This document shows, one piece after another, positions 36,804 to 45,326 of a stretch of 57,320 nucleotides of DNA. The position numbers and the translations under genes are program-made. Origin of the DNA: Aquibacillus sediminis. Its GTDB lineage: Bacteria > Bacillota > Bacilli > Bacillales > Amphibacillaceae. Each line of letters starts with the position of its first letter. The first letter of the stretch is position 1. The stretch spans positions 1-57,320 of the forward strand of contig NZ_SZNM01000023.1 of the NCBI RefSeq assembly GCF_005870085.1, written 5' to 3'. The notes under the pieces were generated by a model. That model was not told where the DNA came from. It saw only the letters and a program-made list of their open reading frames with translations, and searched no databases.

Positions 36804-37895
36804 TTAAAATAGATTTTTTTCCCCTTCTGGTTGTTGGCTACGCCATTCAAAATAAAAATGAGAAATAATTGTTTTCACCACTGCATATGCTGGAATGATA
36901 AACAACAACCCAAGAAATCCTGCAATTCCACCAGCCGCAAGAATTAGTGTAATTACTGTTAGTGGGTGGATTTGTAGGACGCGCCCCATAACATTTGGAG
37001 ATATAAAGTTACTTTCAATCTGTTGGGCAACGACCATTACAACAATTGCCCAAACTGCGACCATTGGGTCTTGAAAAAAACCAATTAAAACAGCAGGTAC
37101 GGCAGATAGAAATGGGCCGACAAATGGGATGAAGTTCATCACAAGTGCAAATAATGCGAGTGATAACGAATAATTAAGTCCAATGATAATATAACCAATA
37201 TAAAGCATGATACCAACGCATAGACTGACAATAAACTGTCCTTGGATGAAAGATGCTAATGTATGGTTGATATTGATCATTAGTCTTGCAAAACTTGCCG
37301 ATTTACGTTCACTAAGAAATTTAGTGATAAAGGGTACCAATTTTTCCCCGTCCTTTAACATAAAGAATAAGAAAAACGGGATAAGGAAAAACGAAAATAC
37401 AAAACCAAATATTTGCCCAATGGCATCAAATAAAAAAGAGGTGATCATTTGAACGTAATTATTTAAGTTTTCCGTTACATTTTGGATCATATTCTCTAGT
37501 TGTGGCGGAATAAACTCTTGATTATTTTGCCATAGAATTAATAGTTTTTCTGCGTTATTGACCCAAGTAGGGGTATTGTCCATTAGTCTAGCAAATTGTT
37601 GCTGGACAATTGGTGCGATAAAAATAACAATGAAATACCCTAGCAAAATAATTAATAGAAATACAATCAGAATGCCTAGCACACGATGCACTTTATATCG
37701 TTCCAACAAATTAACAAGTGGATTGGTAACATAAAAAATAATCCCGGCTCCAATAATTGGAACAGCGATTGCAGTTAAATACGCACCGACTGGAACAAAT
37801 ACAAATGTCGTTTCTGAAATTAAGTATATTAAAGCGAAAATTAGGATCGCCGTTATTAATACTTTAAAACTCTTTTTATGAACCAAAAAAATCAC
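36804..37895 (-). CDS. AI-2E family transporter
   Basis: Membrane protein of up to 363 aa from the PF01594 family (YueF/YtvI relatives): exporters and Na+/H+-antiport-type proteins; the autoinducer-2 role is shown only for one E. coli member. Seven or eight helices in the usual order: two at the N-terminus (about 10-55), one at 72-93, a long polar stretch (95-145), then the C-terminal set with ALVMNFIPFVGPFLSAVPAV near 250 and the PLTVITLILAAGGIAGFLG motif near 315. GTG 37895 is one base from GAAGGG; TTG 37886 is better spaced and may be the true start. Confidence 0.85.
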   Translation of the reverse strand: MIFLVHKKSFKVLITAILIFALIYLISETTFVFVPVGAYLTAIAVPIIGAGIIFYVTNPLVNLLERYKVHRVLGILIVFLLIILLGYFIVIFIAPIVQQQFARLMDNTPTWVNNAEKLLILWQNNQEFIPPQLENMIQNVTENLNNYVQMITSFLFDAIGQIFGFVFSFFLIPFFLFFMLKDGEKLVPFITKFLSERKSASFARLMININHTLASFIQGQFIVSLCVGIMLYIGYIIIGLNYSLSLALFALVMNFIPFVGPFLSAVPAVLIGFFQDPMVAVWAIVVMVVAQQIESNFISPNVMGRVLQIHPLTVITLILAAGGIAGFLGLLFIIPAYAVVKTIISHFYFEWRSQQPEGEKNLF

Positions 37896-38000
37896 ACCCT
37901 TCTCACGATAGCAATATATAAATCTAGCATAGCATATTTTATAACAAGGTTGTCCTAATTTTCCAATTTTTACACACGAATAAACAATAAAATATCATAT

Positions 38001-38065
38001 GGGACAAGGGGACAGGGTTGTTGTCCCGCCCTTTAAATGGGACAATGCCCCTGTCCCCTTGTCCC
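38001..38065. repeat. GGGACA palindromic repeat upstream of pgcA
   Basis: 65 bp. GGGACAAGGGGACAGGG pairs with CCCCTGTCCCCTTGTCCC at the far end, and inner TTGTCCC with GGGACAA, giving a double hairpin. A second copy, inverted, lies just after pgcA (39832-39895). Confidence 0.85.
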
Positions 38066-38116
38066 TAATTGTGGTAAAATTTGACTAACGATTGATGGAT
38101 AATAAGGAGGAGTAAA

Positions 38117-39829
38117 ATGGCTTGGCAGGATACATATAAGAAATGGAAGGAATTTTCATTACTTGATTCAAATTTAAGACAACAATTAGACGAGCTTTCA
38201 TCTGAAAAAGAATTAGAGGATGCCTTTTATAAAGAATTGACATTTGGAACAGGTGGAATGAGAGGCATGTTAGGACCTGGTACCAATCGTATGAACATTT
38301 ATACGGTCCGTAAAGCGGTGGAGGGTCTTGCGAATTACTTAAAAGAAAACGTTTCAAATTATGACACAAGAGGTGTGGCGGTTGCCTATGATCCTAGATA
38401 CATGTCACAGCAGTTTGCGATTGAAACTGCAAAAGTATTAGGCGCGCATGGGATTCAAACTTATGTGTATGAATCACTACGCCCGACACCAGTACTTTCC
38501 TTCGCGGTACGCTATTTACACGCTGCTGCAGGGGTAATGATTACTGCTAGTCACAATCCACCGGAATACAATGGATTCAAGGTTTATAATGAAGATGGGG
38601 GACAATTGCCACCACAAGAGGCATCAGCAGTGATTGAGAAAGTACAAGCGGTAGAAAGTGAATTAACCGTTCCTGTAAAGACGCAGGAAGAGGTAGAACA
38701 GAGTGGATTACTAACATGGATTGGTGAGAAAGTGGATCAAGCATACTTAAACCAACTCTCAACCTTAACTAATACAGAAGCCGATAAAAACTTGAATATC
38801 GTGTTCACTCCGCTACATGGAACAGCTTACGATCTTGTCTTACGTACATTAAAACAAGCTGGTTTTGGAAACATCCATGTCGTAGAAGAACAAGCAAATC
38901 CAGACCCAGAGTTCTCGACGGTAGCATCACCAAACCCAGAAGAACACCAAGCGTTTACAATCGCGATTGAACAAGGCAAACAAGTAGATGCAGACATTCT
39001 GATTGGGACAGATCCTGACGCAGACCGGCTAGGAGTGGCTGTTAAGGACGGCAAGGGGTCCTACCAAGTTTTAACCGGTAACCAATTAGGCACATTGATG
39101 CTTGACTTTATTCTCTCTCAAGCGAATGAACAAGATAAAACGCATGGTCAATTAGTGAAAACAATTGTGACGTCAGAAATGGGTCGTACCGTTGCATCTC
39201 ACTATGGCATTAATACGATTGATACGTTAACAGGATTTAAATATATTGGAGAGAAAATCAAACAGTTTGAAACAACTGGAGACAAATTTTTATTTGGTTA
39301 TGAGGAAAGCTATGGCTACTTAATTGGAGATTTTGTCAGAGACAAAGATGCGGTACAGGCAGCACTCATTGCTAGTGAACTGGCTAACCATTGGAAACAA
39401 AATGGAAAAACATTATTACAAGCACTTGAAACGTTATATCAACAACATGGCTATTACTTCGAAGACATGACATCGTTGACGCTAAAAGGAAAAGATGGAG
39501 CCCAGCAGATTGCGGCAATTATGGAAGATATCCGAAAACAACCTTTTTCAAAGATTGGTGGTCTGCAAGTAAAAGCGATAGAAGATTATCATATCGGAGA
39601 GCGGTCAATCATACAATCAGGTGAGACGGAAAAAATCGAGTTACCACAGGAAAATGTGCTTAAATTTATCATTGAAAAAGATAGTTGGGTATGCCTAAGA
39701 CCATCTGGTACGGAACCGAAAATAAAGTTCTATTATGGTGTTTCGAGTTCATCACGACAAGAAAGCGAAACATTACTAACTCAGTTAAAAACCGAACTAC
39801 AACAACGAATCGATACAATTATCAAGTAA
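38117..39829 (+). CDS. pgcA: Alpha-phosphoglucomutase / phosphomannomutase-family phosphohexomutase
   Basis: Interconverts glucose 1-phosphate and glucose 6-phosphate for UDP-glucose, glycolipid and wall-polymer synthesis. 570 aa, like B. subtilis PgcA. Active-site phosphoserine is Ser145 in TASHNPPEYNGFKVY; the Mg loop is GTDPDADRLGVAV (about 296-308), the sugar loop GYEESYGYLIGDFVRDKDAV (about 394), and the phosphate-binding loop CLRPSGTEPKIKFY near the C-terminus. ATG 38117 follows AAGGAGGAG. Monocistronic; bracketed by two inverted copies of the GGGACA palindrome, which may act as terminators. Confidence 0.95.
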   Translation: MAWQDTYKKWKEFSLLDSNLRQQLDELSSEKELEDAFYKELTFGTGGMRGMLGPGTNRMNIYTVRKAVEGLANYLKENVSNYDTRGVAVAYDPRYMSQQFAIETAKVLGAHGIQTYVYESLRPTPVLSFAVRYLHAAAGVMITASHNPPEYNGFKVYNEDGGQLPPQEASAVIEKVQAVESELTVPVKTQEEVEQSGLLTWIGEKVDQAYLNQLSTLTNTEADKNLNIVFTPLHGTAYDLVLRTLKQAGFGNIHVVEEQANPDPEFSTVASPNPEEHQAFTIAIEQGKQVDADILIGTDPDADRLGVAVKDGKGSYQVLTGNQLGTLMLDFILSQANEQDKTHGQLVKTIVTSEMGRTVASHYGINTIDTLTGFKYIGEKIKQFETTGDKFLFGYEESYGYLIGDFVRDKDAVQAALIASELANHWKQNGKTLLQALETLYQQHGYYFEDMTSLTLKGKDGAQQIAAIMEDIRKQPFSKIGGLQVKAIEDYHIGERSIIQSGETEKIELPQENVLKFIIEKDSWVCLRPSGTEPKIKFYYGVSSSSRQESETLLTQLKTELQQRIDTIIK

Positions 39830-39831
39830 AT

Positions 39832-39895
39832 GGGACATGGGGACAGGGGCATTGTCCCAGTATGGCCTGGGACAACAAACCTGTCCCCGTGTCCC
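39832..39895. repeat. GGGACA palindromic repeat downstream of pgcA, inverted
   Basis: Starts two bases after the pgcA stop. Outer arms GGGACATGGGGACAGG/CCTGTCCCCGTGTCCC, inner arms TTGTCCC/GGGACAA. Its reverse complement matches 38001-38065 except in the loops. The -35 of the TerC promoter begins five bases later. Confidence 0.85.
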
Positions 39896-39899
39896 ATAA

Positions 39900-39928
39900 T
39901 TGACTTTTTTCACTTATATCGATATCAT
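39900..39928 (+). promoter_or_regulatory. Sigma-A promoter of the TerC riboswitch transcript
   Basis: TTGACT (39900-39905), 17-bp spacer, TATCAT (39923-39928), 12 bases before the riboswitch. Confidence 0.7.
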
Positions 39929-39939
39929 GTTAATAGTTT

Positions 39940-40057
39940 AAAGGGGAGTAGCTGTACAATTAACGTCGTCATTTCGAGAGTAGTCTCTCTCCGGCGTGAT
40001 TGGCAACGAACATGTTGTTAGCGAGACCTTTACCGTTTGAGGTAAAGGTCTTTTTTT
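39940..40057 (+). promoter_or_regulatory. yybP-ykoY manganese riboswitch with terminator
   Basis: The aptamer begins AAAGGGGAGTAGC and contains the conserved GTCGTCAT and CCGG pieces, ending TTGTTAGCGAGACC (to about 40028). A terminator follows directly: GACCTTTACC (40025-40034)/GGTAAAGGTC (40041-40050) and seven T. This class turns genes on when Mn2+ is high, and TerC/YkoY exporters are a usual target, as here. Confidence 0.9.
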
Positions 40058-40059
40058 GT

Positions 40060-40086
40060 GGCCTTTACCGCGTTGTGGTAAAGGCC
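40060..40086 (+). promoter_or_regulatory. Second leader hairpin repeating the terminator stem
   Basis: GGCCTTTACC (40060-40069)/GGTAAAGGCC (40077-40086), almost the same arms as the preceding terminator, so arms of the two hairpins can pair with each other. No T run follows. It lies about 40 bases before the TerC ribosome site. Confidence 0.7.
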
Positions 40087-40140
40087 ACTTTATGTTTTTA
40101 GCTAGATCACCCAAGGTAAATACAGAGAAGGAGTGGTGTT

Positions 40141-40926
40141 GTGGACATACAACTATTAATTGAGTATGGTTGGGTACTGATTGTGCTAGTCGGGCTAGAA
40201 GGAATTTTAGCTGCTGATAATGCACTTGTATTAGCGATTATGGTAAAACATTTACCAGAAGAACAACGAAAGAAAGCTCTATTTTACGGATTAGCAGGGG
40301 CTTTTGTGTTGCGTTTTGCTTCATTATTTATTATTTCGTTTTTAGTCGATGTATGGCAAGTGCAAGCACTTGGTGCGGCATACTTACTATTTATTTCAGG
40401 CAAGCATTTATATGATACATTTTCGAGAAAAGAGAACGAGGAAGAGGAACCTGATGAAGTGGAGGCTAAAGGAAGCGGCTTTTGGATGACTGTTGTCAAA
40501 GTTGAATTAGCTGATATTGCTTTTGCAGTTGATTCAATTTTGGCAGCAGTAGCACTAGCTGTTGCTCTTCCTGTAACAGGTTTACCGAATGTTGGGAGTT
40601 TAGATGGCGGTCAATTTGCCGTTGTATTAGCAGGTGGAATGATTGGTTTAATCATCATGCGATTTGCAGCAAATGTATTTGTACGCTTATTACATGAACG
40701 ACCAGGACTAGAGGTAGCGGCATTTGTGATCGTTGGTTGGGTCGGTGTGAAATTAGTAATTAGTGTGTTAGCACACGATGCAGTACATATGTTACCACAC
40801 GATTTTGCCCATTCCACCATATGGAAAGTGATCTTCTATGTAGTGTTAGTTGGAATTGCGGTTGCGGGTTGGTTTTTATCTTCCAACAACAAACAGGAAC
40901 AGGTGCAAAAACAAGAACAAGCATAA
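40141..40926 (+). CDS. TerC/YkoY-family manganese exporter
   Basis: Integral membrane protein of 261 aa. The start is GTG 40141, eight bases after GAGAAGGAG. Seven or so helices with family acidic motifs in the membrane: VGLEGILAADNALVLAIM (about 17-34) and VELADIAFAVDSILAAVALA (about 121-140), which are thought to bind Mn2+. A charged loop (EENEEEEPDEVEAKG) separates the halves and the tail is Gln/Glu-rich. TerC proteins export Mn2+, partly to metallate secreted enzymes. The Mn riboswitch upstream strongly supports manganese homeostasis. Confidence 0.93.
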   Translation: MDIQLLIEYGWVLIVLVGLEGILAADNALVLAIMVKHLPEEQRKKALFYGLAGAFVLRFASLFIISFLVDVWQVQALGAAYLLFISGKHLYDTFSRKENEEEEPDEVEAKGSGFWMTVVKVELADIAFAVDSILAAVALAVALPVTGLPNVGSLDGGQFAVVLAGGMIGLIIMRFAANVFVRLLHERPGLEVAAFVIVGWVGVKLVISVLAHDAVHMLPHDFAHSTIWKVIFYVVLVGIAVAGWFLSSNNKQEQVQKQEQA

Positions 40927-40955
40927 ACTTGTCATGTGATATATCTAATGAAAGT

Positions 40956-40987
40956 GACCAATCCGATTATGGAGTTGGTCGCTTTTT
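40956..40987 (+). terminator. Terminator after the TerC gene
   Basis: GACCAATCC (40956-40964)/GGAGTTGGTC (40971-40980) then GCTTTTT. Confidence 0.75.
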
Positions 40988-41106
40988 ATTAGATGGGGAA
41001 GGCTGAGAAACTTTTAAGATGTTCATTAAAATAATGCAAATTTCTTTTACCCCACAAACATTTCCTATTAAAATAACTATTAAAACGTTGGGAAAGGGAT
41101 GGTTGA

Positions 41107-41559
41107 ATGGCAACACATCATTTTCATTTAAAAGCAGATTGGCCTGGTGGACGTAACGCGGTGGGGAACATTGATGCAGGAAATTTAAAGACTGAGATTT
41201 CGATCCCACCTGAGATGGATGGCCCTGGTGTAGGCACTAACCCGGATGAAATGTTACTTGGTGCAGCGTCCACTTGTTATATCATTACACTGGGCGCCAT
41301 GTTTGAGCGGGCAGATTTACCAATTGATTATATGGATTTACAGTCAACCGGAGTGGTGGATGTGACCAAAGGAGTTTTTACCTATCAGAAAATAATTCAT
41401 AAACCTACTGTTATTATGAAAGCCTCCGCTACGGAACAACAATTGACAAAAGCCAAGCAATTAACCGAAAAAGCGGAACAATCTTGTATGATTTCCCGTG
41501 CAATAAAGGGAAATGTCGAACTAGAGTTACAGGCAAATGTGGATATCCAGTCAAAATAA
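41107..41559 (+). CDS. OsmC/Ohr-family peroxide-reducing protein
   Basis: A 150-aa cytosolic thiol peroxidase-like protein that removes organic hydroperoxides. The two redox cysteines are Cys57 (LGAASTCYIITLGAMF) and Cys127 (AEQSCMISRAIKGN), in the spacing typical of OsmC. N-terminal beta-rich segment HHFHLKADWPGGRNAVG and the G-TNPDEMLL motif precede them. ATG 41107 has AAAGGGATGG upstream. It closely resembles the YhfA-like group rather than OhrA/OhrB, but I cannot separate the subfamilies by eye. Monocistronic. Confidence 0.85.
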   Translation: MATHHFHLKADWPGGRNAVGNIDAGNLKTEISIPPEMDGPGVGTNPDEMLLGAASTCYIITLGAMFERADLPIDYMDLQSTGVVDVTKGVFTYQKIIHKPTVIMKASATEQQLTKAKQLTEKAEQSCMISRAIKGNVELELQANVDIQSK

Positions 41560-41563
41560 TGAG

Positions 41564-41609
41564 AACGTCTATGTTTGAAGTGCACGGCTTCAAGTATAGA
41601 CGTTTTTTT
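41564..41609 (+). terminator. Terminator after the OsmC gene
   Basis: AACGTCTAT...GAAG/CTTC...ATAGACGTT, followed by seven T. Confidence 0.9.
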
Positions 41610-41665
41610 AGCGTTTAAAATCGTAGCTAGGATCTTTTGAAAAGTTTGGTTGTTAATCTAGTTTC

Positions 41666-41876
41666 GCAGTTGATAGAAACTTAGACGTAGAGTAGATCTT
41701 AACATACTCTAGAAACGTAGTATTTGGTAGGGAATTCTTCCGAATGCAGGCGGTAACGAAATAAACGAGTACATCTAGCTAAAATAAAGCCGTTAATATA
41801 CACGATAACGCGAGAAACGTGCACATTAAGAGCGGATTTCACCGCAGGTATAGATAAAAATGAAATGTATATTTGG
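41666..41876 (+). repeat. Dispersed intergenic repeat, family B, copy 2
   Basis: Begins GCAGTTGATAGAAACTTAGA CGTAG and later contains AACGTGCACATTAAG and GTATAGATAAAAATG, in the same order as copy 1 (29960-30140), but more diverged. It occupies most of the 410-base gap between the OsmC terminator and the tcyP promoter; no gene is seen here. Confidence 0.6.
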
Positions 41877-41934
41877 TGATAATGATGAAGTTTATGTTAA
41901 TTCCGTTTCTAAAAATAATTTTACTTTCATATCA

Positions 41935-41966
41935 TTGACAGAAAAGTAATACAGTTGTAATATAAT
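41935..41966 (+). promoter_or_regulatory. Sigma-A promoter of tcyP
   Basis: TTGACA (41935-41940), 17 bp, TAATAT (41958-41963), overlapping TATAAT (41961-41966). Confidence 0.8.
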
Positions 41967-42019
41967 ACCAAGTTAATTCATAGGAATTGTAAACATTAAT
42001 TCAAAAAGGAGGAGAAAAG

Positions 42020-43414
42020 ATGAATACTTTACTAATTATAGTGAATATCGCGATTATGTTTGGACTTATTAGTGTTCTTTATTATATGCAAAAACAACAT
42101 GTATCTTTTAGTAAACGCGTATTCACTGGTTTGGGTTTAGGAATTTTATTAGGTATCTTTTTACAAATTGCTTATGCGGCAGATTCTGTCGTGGTTAACA
42201 CGACAACAGATTGGTACAACATTGTTGGTCGAGGGTATGTCAGTCTGTTAATGATGATTGTTATTCCTTTGGTAATGGTGTCCATCATTCAAGCTATAAT
42301 GAACCTAGAAAAAACAGTTGAACTAGGTAAAATGTCAGCTTGGATTATTGGGATTCTAGTTGCGACTGCTATGGCAGCCGCTATTGTAGGTGTTGGGACA
42401 GCATCGATCTTTGATTTGAATGCAGACCAAATTGAAGCAGGTCAAGCTGAAAGTGCTCGAGGGGAAGCATTAGAAGAAACATTAGGTACTGTTGAGGACC
42501 TAACGATTCCACAGCAAATTTTGAGCTTTATTCCATCCAATCCATTTGAAGATATGACAGGAGCTCGTTCAACATCGACGATTGCCGTTGTTATCTTTTC
42601 CGTGATTGTTGGGGTTGCGGTACTCGGGGTTCGGCGGAAGCAACCAGAACAAGCGGCTCGCTTTATTGACTGGATGAATGCTGTTTATGCAATTGTCATG
42701 AGAATTGTTACGTTAATTCTTCGTTTAACACCATATGGTATTTTAGGTTTAATGGCGAATACGGTAGCAAGCACGAATGTTGGCGGAATTATCGAACTTG
42801 GAAAGTTTGTAGGCGCATCCTATGTGGCACTACTTGCTATGTTTATCATCCATTTAGTAGTGGTAGGTTTGTTTGGCTTAAATCCGTTTACATTCCTACG
42901 TAAAGTGTTACCAGTATTAAGCTTTGCTTTCACATCACGTTCTAGTGCTGGTACGATCCCGCTAAATATCCAAGCACAGAAAAACAGTTTAGGTGTTAAC
43001 GAAGGGATTGCTAACATGTCAGCTTCGTTTGGAGCAACAATCGGTCAAAATGGTTGTGCCGGGATTTACCCAGCGATGCTAGCTGTCATGATTGCTCCGT
43101 CCCAAGGAATTGATCCGCTCGCGCCAGGATTCCTTATTCAACTTGTTCTTATTATTGGTATAAGTTCCTTTGGTGTGGCAGGTGTTGGTGGTGGTGCTAC
43201 ATTTGCAGCATTAATCGTGCTATCATCTATGAACCTACCAGTCGCACTAGCTGGTCTACTAATCTCTGTAGAACCGCTCATTGATATGGGCCGTACAGCG
43301 TTAAATGTTAATGGAGCCATGTTATCTGGTACCTTAACATCAAAAATTATGAAAAAATTAAACTTGCAAACTTATAACAACCCAGCAGCAATTGAAAAAG
43401 ATACAGCTGCTTAG
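42020..43414 (+). CDS. tcyP: L-cystine symporter TcyP
   Basis: Dicarboxylate/amino acid:cation symporter-family carrier of 464 aa, matching B. subtilis TcyP (463 aa) in length and start (MNTLLIIVNIAIMFGLISVL). It imports cystine. Eight transmembrane helices plus re-entrant loops: serine-rich FTSRSSAGTIPLNIQA near 312, NGCAGIYPAMLAVMIAP near 344, and PLIDMGRTALNVNGAM near 426. RBS AAAGGAGGAG. No S-box or other riboswitch is visible, though B. subtilis controls tcyP by sulfur supply. Monocistronic with a strong terminator. Confidence 0.94.
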   Translation: MNTLLIIVNIAIMFGLISVLYYMQKQHVSFSKRVFTGLGLGILLGIFLQIAYAADSVVVNTTTDWYNIVGRGYVSLLMMIVIPLVMVSIIQAIMNLEKTVELGKMSAWIIGILVATAMAAAIVGVGTASIFDLNADQIEAGQAESARGEALEETLGTVEDLTIPQQILSFIPSNPFEDMTGARSTSTIAVVIFSVIVGVAVLGVRRKQPEQAARFIDWMNAVYAIVMRIVTLILRLTPYGILGLMANTVASTNVGGIIELGKFVGASYVALLAMFIIHLVVVGLFGLNPFTFLRKVLPVLSFAFTSRSSAGTIPLNIQAQKNSLGVNEGIANMSASFGATIGQNGCAGIYPAMLAVMIAPSQGIDPLAPGFLIQLVLIIGISSFGVAGVGGGATFAALIVLSSMNLPVALAGLLISVEPLIDMGRTALNVNGAMLSGTLTSKIMKKLNLQTYNNPAAIEKDTAA

Positions 43415-43419
43415 GCATC

Positions 43420-43450
43420 AAAGCCCTCCAACGTTGGAGGGCTTTGTTTT
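43420..43450 (+). terminator. Terminator after tcyP
   Basis: Perfect palindrome AAAGCCCTCCAACGTTGGAG GGCTTT followed by GTTTT. Confidence 0.9.
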
Positions 43451-43453
43451 CGT

Positions 43454-43936
43454 ATAAGTTGTATTATGTGCATTAATATTTATAAATAGTTTTTGATTGT
43501 TGTTTTGTCATGTTAACGTGCATTTAAAGCTTTTTCATACATGATCCAGCGCAATTTCACAAGATCCTGCGTATTTACAGTTTTTTCATACATGATCCAG
43601 CGCAATTTCACTAGATCCTGCGCATTTAAAGCTTTTTCATACATCATCCAGCGCTTTTTCTCAAGATCTTGCGTATTTAAAGCATTTTCGTACATGATCC
43701 AGCGCAATTTCTCAAGATCCTGCGTATTTAAAGCATTTTCGTACATGATCCAGCGCAATTTCACAAGATCTTGCGTATTTAAAGCATTTTCGTACATGAT
43801 CCAGTGCAATTTCACTAGATCCTGCGTATTTAAAGCATTTTCGTACATGATCCAGCGCTTTTCCCCTTGATTCTGTGTAAATCACAGTACTTCCAGTTTA
43901 ATTAGTTAATAATTTAATGCACATAATACAGCTAAT
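43454..43936. mobile_element. Tandem-repeat-containing element bounded by inverted terminal repeats
   Basis: 483 bp. Left end 43454-43476 (ATAAGTTGTATTATGTGCATTAA) and right end 43914-43936 are inverted copies of each other over 23 bp with about two or three mismatches. The right end carries the CATAATACAGCTAAT core shared with 461-491, 6867-6890 and 9319-9349. The interior (43512-43870) is the 51-bp tandem array. No coding capacity apart from repeat-derived frames. Confidence 0.75.
43512..43870 (-). repeat. 51-bp tandem repeat array (array 4), about 7 units, inverted
   Basis: Seven units of 51 bp; plus-strand form CATACATGATCCAGCGCAAT TTCAC...GATCCTGCG. The reverse complement (GAAAATGCTTTAAATACGCA GGATCT...) aligns with array 1 over the whole unit at the same length. 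Frames are open on both strands (MYENALNTQDLVKLRWI on minus), but this is not the frame that is open in array 1, which has a stop there. Confidence 0.9.
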
Positions 43937-44081
43937 GCAACACAAATAGGATTGATTTCATGAAACTAGAATGGATCCTTAATCAATAATGATCCGATAC
44001 CTAGTAAAACCACAATACGAGAAATGTCTTGAAAAATATGAAATAATAAATAAGCACACAAACACAGTGGGAGGCATGAAT

Positions 44082-45326
44082 ATGGAAAATAAACAACAAT
44101 TATTAGAAAAATACGCTGAATTGGCGATCAAAACTGGTGTACACTTACAAAAAGGCCAAGGACTAATCATTAATGCACCAATTGAAGCTGCTGAATTTGT
44201 TCGTATCGTAGCGAAACAAGCATACGCTGCAGGAGCAAAAAATGTACATATCGAATGGAACGATGATGAATTAACCTACTTAAAAATGAAACATGCTCCA
44301 ATGGAAGTATTGGAAAACTTTCCGCAGTGGCGTGTAGATGCGTTAGAAGGCATGGCTAAAGATGGCTATAGTGTGCTGTCTATTTTTGGTGAAAATCCTG
44401 ATTTAATGAAAGACATTGATTCAGACCGGATAGCGGCTGTAACGGGAGCGAGCGGCCAAGCGCTTAGTACGTATCGTGATTATGTGATGAATGATAAAGT
44501 GAGTTGGTGTGTCATTGGGTACCCAATTGCAGCTTGGGCGGAAAAAGTATATCCAGAGAAAGCGACGCAAGAGGCAATCGATGCTTTATGGGATCAATTA
44601 TTTAGTATCGTTCGTGTTGATCAGCCAAATCCAGTCGAAGCCTGGCAAAAGCATAATGAAACATTACGACAAGCTCGGGAATACTTGAATCAAAAACAAT
44701 ACAAACAACTCCATTACAAAGCGGAAGGTACCGATTTAACCATTGATTTACCTGAAAACCATATTTGGCATGGAGGTTCAGCAAAAACAGAAGCGGGTGT
44801 CACGTTTAACCCGAACTTGCCGACAGAAGAAGTATTTACTATGCCACATAAATATGGTGTCAATGGGACGGTAGCAAGTACCTTGCCGCTAAGTTATGGT
44901 GGAAATTTAATTGAGAATTTCACCTTAACGTTTGAAGATGGAAAAGTAACGGATTTCACCGCGGAAACAGGGGAGCAAGCACTCCAAACATTACTAGATG
45001 CGGATGAAGATGGTGCTCGTCGCTTAGGTGAAGTCGCACTTGTTCCACATGATTCACCGATTTCGAATGCTAACATTATTTTTTACAATACGTTGTTTGA
45101 CGAAAATGCATCTTGTCATCTTGCCTTAGGAAAGGCTTATCCAACGAACATTAAAAATGGCCCATCGATGGATAAACAAGCGATGGACCAACATGGTGTA
45201 AATGATAGTATTGTGCACGAAGACTTTATGATTGGATCTGCCAAATTAAATATTGATGGTGTCACAAAAGATGGTAAAAAAGAAGCGATTTTCCGTGGTG
45301 GTAATTGGACGATTTCTTTTGACTAA
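44082..45326 (+). CDS. M29-family aminopeptidase (AmpS-like), paralogue 2
   Basis: Metal-dependent aminopeptidase of 414 aa. ATG 44082 is seven bases after GTGGGAGG; longer starts are unsupported. It is collinear with the gene at 24754-25998: LQKGQGLIINAPIEA, HIWHGGSAKTEAG, PTEEVFTMPHKYGVNGTVAS, NASCHLALGKAYP and HGVNDSIVHEDFMIGS are shared. The C-terminal Glu/His/Asp motifs for the two metals are intact, so both copies look active. The last four bases overlap the end of ligD on the opposite strand. Confidence 0.92.
   Translation: MENKQQLLEKYAELAIKTGVHLQKGQGLIINAPIEAAEFVRIVAKQAYAAGAKNVHIEWNDDELTYLKMKHAPMEVLENFPQWRVDALEGMAKDGYSVLSIFGENPDLMKDIDSDRIAAVTGASGQALSTYRDYVMNDKVSWCVIGYPIAAWAEKVYPEKATQEAIDALWDQLFSIVRVDQPNPVEAWQKHNETLRQAREYLNQKQYKQLHYKAEGTDLTIDLPENHIWHGGSAKTEAGVTFNPNLPTEEVFTMPHKYGVNGTVASTLPLSYGGNLIENFTLTFEDGKVTDFTAETGEQALQTLLDADEDGARRLGEVALVPHDSPISNANIIFYNTLFDENASCHLALGKAYPTNIKNGPSMDKQAMDQHGVNDSIVHEDFMIGSAKLNIDGVTKDGKKEAIFRGGNWTISFD

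Noticed and set aside
39830-40021. 63-aa ORF after pgcA
   Set aside because: Translation of the GGGACA palindrome and the riboswitch aptamer.
43513-43870. 111-aa minus and 109-aa plus repeat proteins
   Set aside because: Same reason as array 1; period divisible by three and non-conserved frame.
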